DNA of 64,000 nucleotides from Ligustrum vulgare (GCA_963555705.1 OY743179.1:22266692-22330691), one strand, 5' to 3'. Counted from the stretch's first letter, positions 34,620 through 47,270 are shown. Notes: generated by a model from the sequence alone, not told the origin. Numbers and translations: made by a program.

Positions 34620-36079
34620 GGGTAAATAGCACAAATAGTCCTCAACCTTTAGGTTTCTTGCGAAAATGGTTCCCAACGTTTAGATTTTTGCATTTATACC
34701 CCCAGAATCACCAAACGTTGTGAAAATGGTCCATACCATTAAATTCCTTTAGTTTTTACCGTTAAAAACGCTTAAATAGCATAAATGGTCCCTAACCTTT
34801 GAGTTTTTACGATAATAGTCCCCAACATATTAAGGTCACGTTTGACATTTTTAGTTTGTAACCTCCAAACGTTTGGCGTATTTAGTTCCTAACATATTAA
34901 GCCCCTATACGTTTGACATTTTTAGTCTCTAACATATTAAGCCCTTATTTGAGACCAATTATTTTAAATAATATGATTTGTGAGTAATTTTTTGAAGAAT
35001 TTGTTGTTAAAAAAAATTGAATTTATTTGTATATTATTTTATTGATAAAATGTGTGGTTAAAAACGAGTTTTAAAAAATAAAATTTATTCTGGAACAATA
35101 AAATATTTAACAAAAATTCACCTCTTCAACATATTGGTAAAAAAAAAAAAATGAATACATGGAACATAAACAAACAAATACATTGGACATTATTTTAGGA
35201 ATTAAATAAAAAATATGTTTTTATCAATTCTATTTTCGATTTTGAGAACTGATCAATATCGATTTCTAAAATTTCATTTTTTTCAAAACTCATTTGCTTC
35301 CACACTTTCTATTAATATATATTTTTTTTAATTTATGCCTAAATTAAAAAAAAAATCTTACGTTTTAAAAAAATTTTCTCCAAACCTACTTTTCAAATCG
35401 ATCGATTCTCAAAATCGAAAGTAGAACTGAAAAAAATATATTTGTTATTCAATTCCTAAAATGATGTCCAATGTATTTGTTTGTTTATATTCCATAATTT
35501 TTTATTATTATTATTTTATGAATAGGCTGAAATGTTAATGAGGTAAATTTTTGTTAAATATTTTACTGTGCACTTTAAAAATCTAAAATAGACTTTATTT
35601 TTAAAAAAATCATTTTCAACCACACATTCTATCAATAAAATAATTTACAAATAAATTCAATTTATTTTTCTTTTACTTTTACTTTTTAACCACAAATTCT
35701 TTAAAAATTTACAATTACAAATCACATTATTTGAAATAATTGGTTTCAAATAGTGATTTAATATGTTAGGGACTGAATACGCCAATCGTGTAAGGGCTTA
35801 ATATGTTAAGAACTAAATACGACAAACGTTTGGAGGTTACAAACTAAATATGCCAAATATGACCTTAATATGTTAGGGACTATAATCGCAAGAAACTCAA
35901 AGGTTGGGGACCATTTGTGCTATTTAAACATTTTTAACGGTAAAAACTAACGGAATCTAACGGTAGGGACCATTTTCGCAACGTTTGGTGATTCTGAGGG
36001 TATAAATGCAAAAATCTAAATGTTGGGGACCATATTCGCAAGAAACTTAAAGGTTGGGGACTATTTGTGTTGTTTACCC
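34620..36079. mobile_element. Fold-back Mutator-like element, arms about 0.7 kb, perfect 9-bp target duplication
   Basis: The left arm starting GGGTAAATAGCACAAATAG is matched, inverted, by the right arm ending CTATTTGTGTTGTTTACCC, and the similarity continues almost to the centre. TTATTCTTG lies on both sides (34611-34619, 36080-36088), the 9-bp signature of Mutator superfamily insertion. 1460 bp, no coding sequence. It sits inside the 3' region of the Athila-like element and is younger than it. Confidence 0.88.
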
Positions 36080-36088
36080 TTATTCTTG

Positions 36089-37030
36089 TCTACATTGAGG
36101 ATAATGTTTGATTTAAGTTTTGGGGTGTTGGGATCATTTTGCTATGAGAACATTTTAGATTACCTTGCCAGCTCTTGATGATTTGATGTTTGAAATTGCT
36201 TATTTTGTTTTGAATATTGACATGCTAAATAGCCTTTCCGGCTTAAAAGATTTTGATGTTTGAAATTGTTGTTAATTCATGAGTTATGACCAAATATACT
36301 ACTTGTGCTATTTTCTATAAAATGCTTATCCATGCAAGATTCTATGTATATTGAGCACAATAGTCATATTTGATTGTTGGTGAGTTTAGGAATTGTCGAA
36401 TGGTGAAGAGGTTAACGAAGTAGAAAAACTAGTTCGTGAGCTTGTATTTTAATTTTATCAACCTATCCAATGTTTCCTAATGTTCTAAATCTCTTGATCC
36501 TAATGTAAGACAAGTTTGGAGACGGTCTACCCGATGAAGGAGACGGTCTAAACGTGTGGTGATTCCATGCATATTGGAAATAAATTTTTGTGTGGAGTGT
36601 CTTTAGCCAAGTATAAGTTAAGTAATGACTGTATGCTAGAGTTCTTAACCCATTTTAATTTTTGCATTGCATTACCCTATCTCGAAGCCTTTTTGACTCG
36701 AGTAATTAAGCCCGTAGGAGTATTTTGAAACTTGATGCCTTAAGTTTGAAACAGGGGAGTCACCGGCCTAAAGCTCACTACATGGGTGAATTAGAAAGCT
36801 TAATGAGTACGATACACACACACTTTTTGAAAAAAAAAGAGCACATCATCATTTCATTTACTTAATAAGTCTACCTCACTTCGTAGCCTTCTTGACTCAA
36901 GTTATTAAGTCCGTAGGGGTATTTTGAAACCTGGTACCCTTTAATCTTAAAACAATCAGGGAGCTGCCGACCTAAAGCTCGCTACATGGGTCAATTAGAA
37001 AGCTTAAGGGAGTGGGGAAGGCACGAGCAT
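36089..37030 (+). repeat. 3' part of the Athila-like element with a ~200-bp direct repeat
   Basis: Begins TCTACATTGAGGATAATGTTT, the same phrase found after ORF-1 of the 39862 element (49130). Two related blocks (about 36682-36810 and 36881-37015) share GACTCAAGTTATTAAGTCCG and GACCTAAAGCTCGCTACATG at a 199-bp offset. Confidence 0.6.
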
Positions 37031-37035
37031 TCATC

Positions 37036-37290
37036 ACGTTAGTTTTTAGAAATCATACATTTGTAATTGCATAAGGGCTTCACGGCTCCATCGAGGTGAG
37101 CAGTGATGTTGCTGCTGTGTCTGGAATGGGAGGATAATTTCCCACACTGCTTGTGAGCACGATAGCCATATCTCGGGGGCACCATCACGAGAGTTGAATG
37201 GTGGCAGATTAGAGGGTGGAGTGAATTGGGTTCTGTAGTCATCGTATGAAATGAAAACGGAATTAGGGTTTGGATGATTTTGGGAGTATA
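37036..37290 (-). pseudogene. Possible gene-start fragment, unidentified
   Basis: On the minus strand a leader-like sequence (AAACCCTAATTCC) is followed by ATG at 37242 and 67 open codons starting MTTEPNSLHPLICHH. Base composition is markedly more GC-rich than the flanks. I do not recognise the product. It may be a fragment of a cellular gene left after element truncation or capture. Confidence 0.25.
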
Positions 37291-37894
37291 ATGTTTGGTA
37301 TAGAGATTAGATTTATTTAATATTTAAATATTATTATTAGTCTTCAAAATTTGAATAAAACCTGATTTTTGTTCAAATAACTTTAAAATTTGATTTTTGA
37401 CTTTAAAAGTTAAAATGTAGGTGGTGGGGTAATTTCCTCTTTTGAAAAGTTATGGCAAAAATTTAGTTAGCATGTCTTTTACTTCTTTATCACAAATAAA
37501 TTAATTTTTAGTCGCTAAATAACCAATAACTAGAGGTTAAAGATTGAGATGTCCTGGATTTATTAATATCCATTAGACAGGACTTCTACCTCTTGAAGAA
37601 GAGCTTATTTAAAAAGTTAACATTAGATTGACTTCTTTTTAATGCTCTTCAAATATGTTTAAAAGTAACTTTTTATTGTAGAAGTAACTTTTGACTTTTC
37701 AAAAGCCCAACGATATGAGTCCTTAAAATGTTTACTTATCATATATTTTGATTCAACACACCTCATCATGAAAACTTTACTTCACAAGTTAAATGACTTA
37801 CGTAGTGTTTGATAATTTATTTATAAATAAATTTATAAATAACACATGTTATTTATTTATTTTTATTTTTATTAATCTTAATTCTTAATATCTA
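37291..37894. other. AT-rich spacer, no recognised feature
   Basis: Low-complexity AT-rich sequence without usable open frame. Confidence 0.5.
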
Positions 37895-38681
37895 TCTATA
37901 TATAATAATAGGATAACCGTCACCATTTTTATGCACACATTTTTCCGTCCAAAATTTTTTCTAAATCATAATTTTTTTGCCAAAAAGAAAAAGAAAAAAA
38001 GTATTAAATGTAATTAGCAAAAGTCAGTATTAAATGTTGGTATTAAATAAAAGTTGATATTAAATGAAAGTTAATAATAAATGTGGGTCATTAATTAATA
38101 TGTATGTATGTATGTATGTATGTATGAAGTTTTTATAAAGTATATGTAATCAATACATTAAAAATTAAACTTAATAAAAATTTAAAATACATTAAAAAGA
38201 AAATTGGTGATAAATACAAATAAAATTACTTAAGTGCCAAATTTTAAGACGTGTGGGTATTTTTTTCTCATTTTGATTAGTGGTCTTTTTTAAAATTTCG
38301 AATTCGATAATATTTTTTTCTCATCTTGAGCGCCGTACAAGACATTATCATTTCTTTAATATATTTATGTATGTGTGTTTGTGTGTGTTGAAATATTTAT
38401 AAAATATATGTAATCAATATATTCAAAAGAAAATTGATGATGAATACAAATAAATTTAATATAAAAAATTTAATTAAGCACCAAATTATAATACGCATGT
38501 GTATTTTTTTCCTATTTTGATTAGTGCTGCCTTTTTTAAAATTTCGAATTCGATAATTTATTATAATAAAATATTATTTGTACTATATTTTTTATTTGAT
38601 ATGATTGTATAATCAACATATTTTCATAAATTCTAATCATTATCATTAATAAAAATCATGTACATCGCATGGGTGTGATAG
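37895..38681 (+). mobile_element. Short Helitron-like element
   Basis: The left end A|TCTATATATAATAATAGG followed by ATAACCGTCACCA has a Helitron 5' look. Near the right end CATGTACATCGCATGGG is followed by GATAG|T, where a CTAG terminus would be expected but the C is A. The hairpin is weak. A similar ATAACCGTCACCA segment recurs at 38701 and, on the minus strand, at 62900-62920, suggesting one family. (ATGT)n lies at 38098-38126. Confidence 0.45.
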
Positions 38682-38699
38682 TAATATATATATTAATGT

Positions 38700-39861
38700 A
38701 GAATAACCGTCACCAAAATATATTGTGAAAATTTCCAGATATATATATATATTCAAATTTCAATGCCAACACGTGGCGCATGGTAATTTGCAGAAATACT
38801 TTTATCATTCTTTTCATAAGTCAATGACATAATGATGTCACTTGAATGAGATTTCAAAATCATTTTAAAATAAAAACCTATTAATTTAAAAAGTAACGAT
38901 AAAACATTTAAATAAAATCTTGACTTAAAATATTTTAGATAAAAAGTAACAATAATAAAATAGAGAGTTGGCAATTCAAACACAATACATTATTCAGTGA
39001 GTCCACAACTCACATGTCATCACAATAGCACAGCAATATCTGTCTCTCGCAGTCTGAAGATCCGCGTCAATCCCCTTTTCATTTCTATTATTACCTGAAA
39101 TATTAGATATGTCGTGGAATAAGCACACACTTGCCTAGTGAGTGGAGTATAGTACACATGTGCTATTGAACGTACACAAGTCAACCTCTTATATTCAAGA
39201 TTCATGCAAGTTTTACTTATTAAATCAGTTAAGCCTATATCTACATCAAGTCATATTTTAACATCAAGTTATATTCAAGTTGAATCAAATTAAAGTCGAG
39301 TTCTATATTCACGGCAAGCCATCAAGTCCAGCCCCAAGTCAAGTTCAAGTCAATTCAATTTAGATTATATATATTTCGAGTTATATCCAGTCCAGTCAAG
39401 TCAAACTTCATATATTTAAGATTACGTCTTAAATATTTTTATACCGTAAATTTCTATACTCAAGTCATATAATCAAGATAAATCGAGGCAAGACATATAC
39501 TCAAGCTAGGTCAAATTAATAAATTCAAATTCATATGCAGTTACATATTAATCATCTCCAGTAGAGTCGAGTTTATGTACTCAAGTCATGTCCAGTGTTA
39601 TGTCAAGTTCACATATTCCAGTCAAGTCAAACTCATATATTTAAGAATTATGTAAATGTATGTAGTTTCAAGAGAGCATGACTTTTAATGGGCCCATATT
39701 ACAAATCAACTACTATACCGAGCGCGCACAAGTAGGGAATGTAACCCTGAGTTCAAGCGTGAAGTTTATTCCACGAGTTCTTTTACAAGAGTGGTTTCTA
39801 TACCACAGGTTTCAAAAGGGAGTCGAAATCCTTGAAATTCATCAACAAGCGTAACCACGTC
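38700..39861 (-). mobile_element. LTR-like sequence left of the 39862 insertion
   Basis: The portion 39000-39861 repeats CAAGTCA- and AAGTCAAGTT-type words and reads on into 52763 across the large element (the ACGTC duplication joins them). No coding sequence. Its left limit was not found. Confidence 0.35.
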
Positions 39862-41297
39862 TGATAGGGTGCATAATTGTTGTTTTATTAGTTATTCTTC
39901 TTTTTAATTCAATGACTTTAAATGCTTAAATTTTGAATATTAATTATATTTTATGTTTTGTGAATTAGGTGGGGAATTGAGATCAATTGAACTCAAATAT
40001 CACAAATTAGGAAGAAGAAATTTGGAACTTAAAAGTACACAATCAGAGGAACACTTGACATAAGGCGTGGGCACGCTTTATTGTTGAGGAAGTCAACTGT
40101 CTCAAATTATTAAGGGGCTTTACACAGTTTTGGTGGATGAAATTAAAAGGCTAGCAACACAATTAGGAAGAAGCCCAGAAGCTGAAGAATATACTCTTGT
40201 AATAAAAGGAAGTCGGCAACTAATTTATGGAAAAAAAGGAAGGATTCTTGCACGAAACTTTGGAGGTAGCACCATTCTAAGACTTTTGGGCTGGGATTTA
40301 ATTTTGGTAAGCCCGAAACTAGGGACAATGAAGGAAAGGGCAGGAGATAGAACAAGAAGGAGAAAAAGGCTGAGGAAAAGAGGCAGCTAACCTGGGAGGG
40401 AGGCTAAGACACGTTTTCATTATTTGGAGAGTTAGAGTTTGATTTTTTTTTTTTTTTCTTTCTTTCAGTTTTTGATTTATAATATTTATGAGGAGCTAAA
40501 TTATTATTCCAGTTCAAGGTTATTCGAAATTTTGATTCACCAAGAATTGTGAGATCTAATTAAATTTAATTGTTTCTTTAATTTTTCTCTATTTATATTC
40601 TTTTGCTTGTGAATTGAAGTTGTTATTTTGATTGATTGATTCAAAGTGCACGTTGTTTTAATCGTCTAAATGATACTTAGTCAATTAGGAATCTAAATCC
40701 ATAATTGTTTAGGTTTTCTAATATAAGTGACAAATAACATAGTTAATTATAGACTGATTTTTAACTCATGTTATGGAGGCATATAACCTAATTTAAATAA
40801 ATTACGCGTGTGAATTTGTTGGTTAGAATTAGTCATCTCTCTAGAAATTAATGCTATTGGTAAATTAAATCCTACGATCGTATCTAGGGTTGTTTATTGA
40901 TTAGGGAAATAATCAACGAGCGTCTCTTGATTATCGATAAAGTAAGGAGAGATAGGTTGTTAGATCGTATCAATGACCACAACCAATTTAGAGAATGAGT
41001 TAAGGATTTTATTTTTTGCATCCATGATCAATATTGTGAATCAATACTGAGATTATACCTTGGGCTGGATATTTGTTCAATTTGATATTTTCATTAATTT
41101 AATTCCGCAACTGTTTATTTACAATTTGATTTTACATTCGAAATCCAAAACCCCCGTTGTTTTTAATTCATTATTTTAATTTTTCCAAATAATTAAATCT
41201 AACCAGTCTCTGTGGATTCGACCTTGCTCACCACTAATACCATTTATTTTTATAAGAGCAAGAAAACATTATTTTTTGTTGGATTCGACACCCATCA
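39862..41297 (+). repeat. 5' LTR of the 39862 element
   Basis: 1436 bp, TG...CA. It contains one GGCGTG-GG-CACGCT inverted repeat at 40072-40089. The 86-codon open frame at 40130 is LTR sequence, not a gene. Confidence 0.93.
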
Positions 41298-41303
41298 AAT
41301 TTT

Positions 41304-41321
41304 TGGCACCGTTGCCGGGGA
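41304..41321 (+). other. Primer-binding site, tRNA-Asp type
   Basis: TGGCACCGTTGCCGGGGA starts six bases after the LTR; a single transition separates it from the tRNA-Asp complement. Confidence 0.85.
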
Positions 41322-41393
41322 CTGGTGTTAATCAGATTTAATTTTTATTTATTTATTTTTATATCTTTTGCAAATTTTTTCTTTATTTCTTTT

Positions 41394-42784
41394 ATGTCCC
41401 GTTGTTCTCGTACAGATGAGTTGCAATACGACCCTGAAATTGAGAGACAGCTCGAAAATTATGGAAGGAAGCCAAGTTGCGCAAACAAACTAGATTGAAT
41501 TTAGTAGCTGACCAGACAGGTTCAACAACTGATTCTTCTAGTGGTTCTGAAACTGAGCAAGAGAAAGCAATGGCCAATGAGGAAAGAACTTTAAGGGAAT
41601 TGGCTGCACCAAATGAAAATCAACAACGACTTTGCATTCAGTATCCAGTGTTAGATGTGGGATTTGAATTGAAATCTGGACTGATCCATTTGCTACCCAA
41701 ATTCTATGGGCTCGAGAATGAAGATCCCCACAAACATCTGAAGGAATTCCACATGGTGTGTTCAAGTATGAAACAACAAGGAGTGACTGAAGAACAAATC
41801 AAGCTGCGAGCTTTTCCATTCTCACTAGCTGACAAGGCAAAATATTGGTTGTTCTATCTACCACCAGGTTCTGTAGCTACATGGACAGGAACGGTCAGAT
41901 TATTTCTTGACAAATTTTTCCCAGCCTCAAGAGCTGCAAATATCAGAAGAGAGGTATGTGGAATCAAACAGAGAGATACTGAAACCTTGCATGAATATTG
42001 GGAAATGTTTAAACAGTTGTGCGCAAGCTGTCCTCAACATGGAATTTCTGAACAATTACTCATTCAATACTTCTATGAGGGATTGTTACCAATGGAGAGG
42101 AAAATGATGGATGCAGCTAGCGGAGAAGCCATAGTGAATAAAACCCCAACTGCCGCTAGGGATTTGATCTCCATCATGGCCGCTAACACACAACAGTTTG
42201 GATTGAGACAAGACACTCCTGTAAAAAGAGTGAACGAGGTAAACGTATCTTCCCTTGAAAGTCAAATAGCAAATCTAACCTCTCTTGTTCAACATATGGC
42301 TGCAGGAAATATGCAACAGGTTAAAGCATGTGAAATTTATGCTGCCACTGGTCATCCAACAGATATATGCCCAACTCTTCAAGAAGATTCATTTGAGCAA
42401 GCTAATGCAATTGGGAGATTTTCAAGCCCACCTTAACCGAAGTATGACCCTTATTCAAATACTTATAACCTAGGATGGATGGATCATCCCAACTTTATTT
42501 ATCAGACCAAACCACAATTCCAACAGTTCCAACAATTCCAACCTAGACAGCCTGCACCTCAACCGCAACAACCTTCTTCGAGCTCAAGTATGTCTCTAGA
42601 AGAAATTGTGAAATCACTTGCAACTAATACACAACAATTTCAACAGGAAATGAGGACAGGCATGAAGAATTTGGAGACTCAAATGAGTCAATTGGCGTCA
42701 ACTGTGAGTCGATTGGAATCTCAAGGAAAATTACCTCCCAAACCATTGTCAACCCAAAACAAAATGCCAGTGCGATCACTCTGA
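41394..42784 (+). pseudogene. Ty3 gag with one frameshift and one stop
   Basis: Starts MSRCSRTDELQYDPEIERQ at 41394, shifts near 41450-41475, then stays open in 41477-42436 with the capsid core (DPHKHLKEFHMVC, AFPFSLADKAKYWL, HEYWEMFKQLCASCP). The zinc-knuckle-like CEIYAATGHPTDIC (about 42329) has Tyr in place of the second Cys. A TAA at 42434-42436 interrupts SSPP/PKYDPYSNTYNLGW, after which the same frame runs on to 42784 through a Gln-rich segment (QQFQQFQPRQPAPQPQQP) and a coiled-coil-like stretch. Product: particle-forming Gag, here inactive. Confidence 0.88.
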
Positions 42785-45382
42785 GAAGCGGGAAGGAACT
42801 GAAAGAACCTAATAAGTCAAAGCCAGGTAATTCGGGAGAGGAAACTGAAAAGGAAGTCATTCCACATCGTCAAATTGAACAACCTGAAGTACTTGACAAA
42901 GAACAACCCAAGATTTTCAAGACACCTCCTCCATTCCCTACAAGATTGAGCAAATCCAAGAAGGAGGAGGAAGAGAAGGAAATCATGGAAACATTTCGAA
43001 AAATTGAGGTAAATATTCCCTTACTTGATGCAATTAAACAGGTGCCTCGAAATGCTAAATTTCTTAAGGAGTTGTGCACCAACAAGAGAAAATTGAAAGG
43101 GAATGAAAAGATAAGTGTTGGAGAAAATGTTTCAGCTGTTCTCCAGAAAAAATTACCTCCTAAATGTAAGGACCCAGGTATGTTTACCATCCCTTGTAAA
43201 GTAGGTAAAATTAGAGTCGAGAAGGCCATGCTAGATCTAGGAGCTTCAATAAATGTCATGCCCTTGTCTGTTTACTCATCTTTAAATACCGGTCCACTGA
43301 AAGAAACAGGCGTGATTATTCAATTAGCTGATAGGTCCAATGTGTACCCTGAGGGAGTCTTAGAAGATGTTTTGGTTCAAGTAAATGAATTGGTTTTTCC
43401 TACTGATTTTTATATACTTAATAAGGAGGAAGATGATTCTTCTAATCCTACACCTATTTTACTAGGAAGACCATTTCTTAAAACATCTAGGACAAAAATT
43501 GATGTGCATACTGGAACACTCACAATGGAGTTTGATGGTGAAATCATTAAATTTAATATTTATGAAGCCATGAGATATCCTAGTGATGTGTCCCCTGTTT
43601 ATGTTATGGATGTTATTGACCCTCTAGTACAAAATATTTTTGATCTTAACGATGATAAGTTGAATGTTGCACTTAGCAGGAACCTCACTCGTGATGGACT
43701 AGAGAAGGCTATGAGGAATTTTGTGTTGGATTTTGATTTGCAGGAAGCAATTCATGAACTTGAGTCACTTGAACCGATAAGGTATAATGTATCTCAAATT
43801 GAGTTGCCTATTTCTTACACAAAACTTCTTTCTTTTATTGAGCAGGCATCAAAATTGGAATTGAAACCCCTACCGGACCATTTGAAGTATGTGTTCTTAG
43901 GAGAAGGAGAAATGCTCCAGGTAATTATTTCCAAGAAACTCTCTCCCTTGGAGGAAGAGAAATTGACTCGGGTGCTTAGGGAGTATAAACAAGCAATCGG
44001 GTGGACTATAGATGACATTAAGGGATTGAGCCCCTCTACTTGCATGCATAGGATATTATTGGAAGAAGATTGCAAACCCTCTAGAGAAGCCCAACGAAGA
44101 CTGAACCCACCAATGATGGAAGTGGTAAAGAAAGAAATTTTAAAACTTCTTAATGCAGGTATGATCTATCAAATTTGTGACAGTAAATGAGTGAGTCCAG
44201 TTCAGGTAGTCCCAAAGAAAACAGGTTTAACAGTGATTAGAAATTCTGAAGGTGAGATGATCCCTACTCGTGTTGAAAATGGGTGGCGGGTGTGTATTGA
44301 TTATAGGAAGTTAAATGTTGCAACTAAAAAAGATCATTTCCCCCTCTCGTTTATTGATCAAATGCTTGAGCGTGTAGTAGGTCGTACTCATTATTGTTGT
44401 CTTGATGGTTATTCAGTTTTTCACCAGATTCCAGTTGCACCAGAAGATCAAGAGAAAACCACATTCACGTGCCCGTTCGGCACCTTTGCGTATAGACGGA
44501 TGCCATTTGGACTTTGCAATGCACCTGCTACATTTCAAAGGTGTATGGTTAGTATATTTTCAGATTATGTGGAGAACATCATAGAGGCATTCATAAATGA
44601 TTTTACAGTCTATGGTAATTCTTTTGATTCATGTTTAACTAACCTTACAAAAGTTCTTGTCAGATGCATAGAAACAAATTTAGTTTTAAACTATGAAAAA
44701 TGTCATTTTATGGTTGATCAAGGAATTATTTTTGGCCATGTTGTGTCCTCTAAGGGTATTGAGGTTGATAAAGCTAAGATAAATATTATTAAATGCTTGC
44801 CCTACCCCACAAATGTTCGGAAAGTTCGCTCTTTTCTTGGACATGTAGGATTTTACAGGCGCTTTATCAAGGATTTCTCCAAGATCACTCAGCCTATGTG
44901 TAAATTATTGCAAAAAAATATTGTCTTTGAATTTGACGAGGCGTGCAAAGGAGCATTTGATAAATTGAAGGATACGCTCACCTCAGCCCCAATTATCCAA
45001 CCACCTGATTGGAACCTCCCATTTAAGATCATGTGTGATGCAAGTAACCATGCAGTAGGTGCTGTGCTTGGACAAAAAGTTGGAAGAGCTCACCATGCCA
45101 TTTACTATGCCTCCAGAACACTTGGTAATGCACAAAGCAACTATTCAACCACGGAAAAGAACTCTTAGCAGTTGTTTTTGCTTTAAAAAAATTTCGTCAA
45201 TATTTGCTTGGTACAAAGTGATTATTTATTCTGATCATGCAGCTCTCAAGTACTTGTTTTCAAAGAAGGAGGCGAAACCTAGACTGATTCGGTGGATTCT
45301 CTTGCTACAAGAGTTTGACTTGGAGATACGTGATAAAAAGGGCACAAAGAATTTGGTTGCTGATCATCTCAGCAGATTAACC
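42760..45382 (+). pseudogene. Protease, reverse transcriptase and RNase H
   Basis: The frame changes near 42755, where AITLRSGKEL (gag-pol junction motif) begins. Protease has DLGASINVMP intact (about 43236). TGA at 44188-44190 replaces the Trp of the usual DSKWVSPVQVVPKK. RT shows [11 protein letters not shown] and [11 protein letters not shown], but the catalytic box reads FINDF (about 44590) where the family has F-x-DD, so the first active-site Asp is Asn. RNase H has [14 protein letters not shown]; a 1-base loss near 45160 after YSTTEK shifts the frame, and ADHLSRL closes the domain near 45380. Defective in replication. Confidence 0.9.
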
Positions 45383-46753
45383 ACAAGTGAAGAGCCATCA
45401 CCATTAAAGGATAATTTTCCAGATGAGCATCTATTTTCTATTAAAGAAGCAACCCCTTGGTACACTGATATTGTTAATTATCTGGTTACTAGAACGCTAC
45501 CACATGATTTGTCTAGAGCTCAAAAAGATAGGATAAAGAGTGATGCTAAATATTATGTGTGGGATGACCCTTATTTGTGGAAACATTGTTCTGACCAAAT
45601 TATTCATAGGTGTGTCTCTTAACAAGAAATTCCTTCAATTTTAAAAATTTGTCATTCATATGCTTGTGGAGGACATTTTGGTCCTAAGGGAACAGCCCGT
45701 AAGGTACTAAAGTGTGAATTGTTTTGGCCTACTTTATTTCATGATTCATACATGTTTTGCAAATCTTGTGACCAATGTCAGAAAACTAGAACAATAGGAC
45801 GTAGAGATCAAATGCCACTCACCCCTATTCTTGTTTGTGAAATATTTGATGTGTGGGGTATTGATTTCATGGGTCCTTTCCCTTCGTCTTATAGTAATGT
45901 TTACATAATTCTTGTTGTGGATTATGTTTCAAAGTGGGTGGAAGCTAAAGCCACCCGAACTGATGATGCTAAAGTGGTTGCAGATTTTGTCAAATCTCAT
46001 ATTTTTGTTAGGTTCGGGATGCCTAAAGCTATCATTAGTGATCGCGGGACTCACTTTTTCAATAGAATGATGGAAGCTTTATTGAAGAAATACAATGTTA
46101 CCCACCGCGTCTCTACTGCATACCTCCCGCAAACTAATGGACAGGATGAAGTACCCAATAGAGAAATCAAATCCATACTTGAAAAGACTGTCAACCCAGA
46201 TAGGAAGGATTGGAGTCTAAGGCTTGATGATGTGCTTTGGGCTTACCGAACGGCCTACAAAACTCCTATAGGTATGTCTCCTTACCGTTTGGTATTTGGT
46301 AAACCTTGTCACCTTCCAGTAGAGTTAGAACACAGGGCATACTTGGCCATTAAGCAGTGCAATATGAGAATGGATGAGTCGGGCGAGCAAAGAAAATTGC
46401 AAGTGCAAGTGTTGGAAGAGATCCGCAACGATGCCTATGAGAACTCAAGGATCTACAAGGAAAAGACAAAAGTCTTCCATGATCAGATGATTTCTAGGAA
46501 AACATTTTCTATTGGTCAGAAAGTTTTACTTTATCATTCTAAATTGAAATTGTTTACTGGTAAGTTGCATTCTAGATGGATAGGCCATTTTATTGTTACT
46601 AATGTATATTCTCATGGTGCAGTTGAGATTCAAGGATTGGATACATGTAAGATTTTTAAAGTCAATGGACATCGCTTAAAACCCTTTTATGAAGGCGTTC
46701 CGGTATGTAATGTTGATCAATTCGATTTAGAATACCCAACTTACACTAATTGA
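45383..46753 (+). pseudogene. Integrase with one in-frame stop
   Basis: The N-terminal part ends at TAA 45620-45622 after HRCVS. The same frame continues with the HHCC finger ([11 protein letters not shown]...CKSCDQC), the core with [20 protein letters not shown] and a Glu in [12 protein letters not shown] (DDE triad complete), and a C-terminal domain through [13 protein letters not shown] and HRLKPFYEG to TAA at 46751-46753. One stop apart from a full domain, this is the best preserved enzyme of the element. No chromodomain. Confidence 0.9.
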
Positions 46754-46961
46754 GCGATGGGAACGTCTAGCCAAAGACGTAAAAGAAAAGTGCTTCCGGG
46801 AGGCAACCCGAAATTTTTTTCCTTAGTTTTAACAAGCAATTTTTATCTCTTTATTTATTTTAATCTATTTGTTTATTTTTATTTATTTATTTCACGATTC
46901 ATGTAATTTTAGAGGTGAAATTGACCTTGTTTTAATTTTTGGGCAGATATGAATTTTCATT

Positions 46962-47270
46962 AGGACGTGGGCACGCTCTATAGAGAAAGCACTTGGTTCA
47001 AATAGTGGAGAAAAACTTGGAATAAGGCGTGCCCACGCCTTAACCAAAGTGCATCTCGGATTACATGGCCATTTTTCACAACTTGGAATAAGGCGTGTCC
47101 ACGCCTTAATCAAAGTGCACCTCGGATTACAAGGTCATTGTTATCAACTTGAAATAAGGCGTGCCCACGCCTTAATCAAAGTACACATCGGATTACAAGG
47201 TCATTGTTATCAACTTGGAATAAGGCGTGCCCACGCGTTAATCAAAGTACAGCTTGGATTACAAGCCCAA
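46962..47270. repeat. 66-bp tandem repeat array with GGCGTG-NN-CACGCC inverted repeats
   Basis: Four units with exact 66-bp spacing: AAGGCGTG starts at 47024, 47090, 47156 and 47222, with a degenerate fifth copy at 46962. Each unit contains AAGGCGTGCCCACGCCTT or a near variant, followed by AATCAAAGTGCACCTCGG-like text. The same inverted repeat occurs once in each LTR (40072, 51530) after a matching ACTTG-ATAAGG lead-in. Since 66 is a multiple of three the array is open for 81 codons, but I doubt it is coding. Confidence 0.9.

Larger units (their letters stand above)
28586..37030 (+). mobile_element. Decayed Athila-like Ty3 retrotransposon without a 3' LTR
   Basis: Order: truncated 5' LTR end (about 28586-28960), primer site, gag, protease, reverse transcriptase/RNase H, integrase, then a long 3' non-coding part interrupted by a fold-back Mutator element. 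The pol layout without a chromodomain and the post-pol phrase GTGCTTTTTGGAAGGCAACCC (compare GTGCTTCCGGGAGGCAACCC after pol of the 39862 element) place it in the same lineage. Many stops and shifts; no 3' LTR found, so it is a truncated fossil. Confidence 0.75.

Noticed and set aside
40130..40390. 86-codon frame in the 5' LTR, repeated at 51555
   Set aside because: Part of the LTR; the two copies differ by indels that change the frame.
46962..47270. CRISPR-like interpretation of the 66-bp array
   Set aside because: Plant nuclear context, whole unit including the spacer is repeated, no cas genes.
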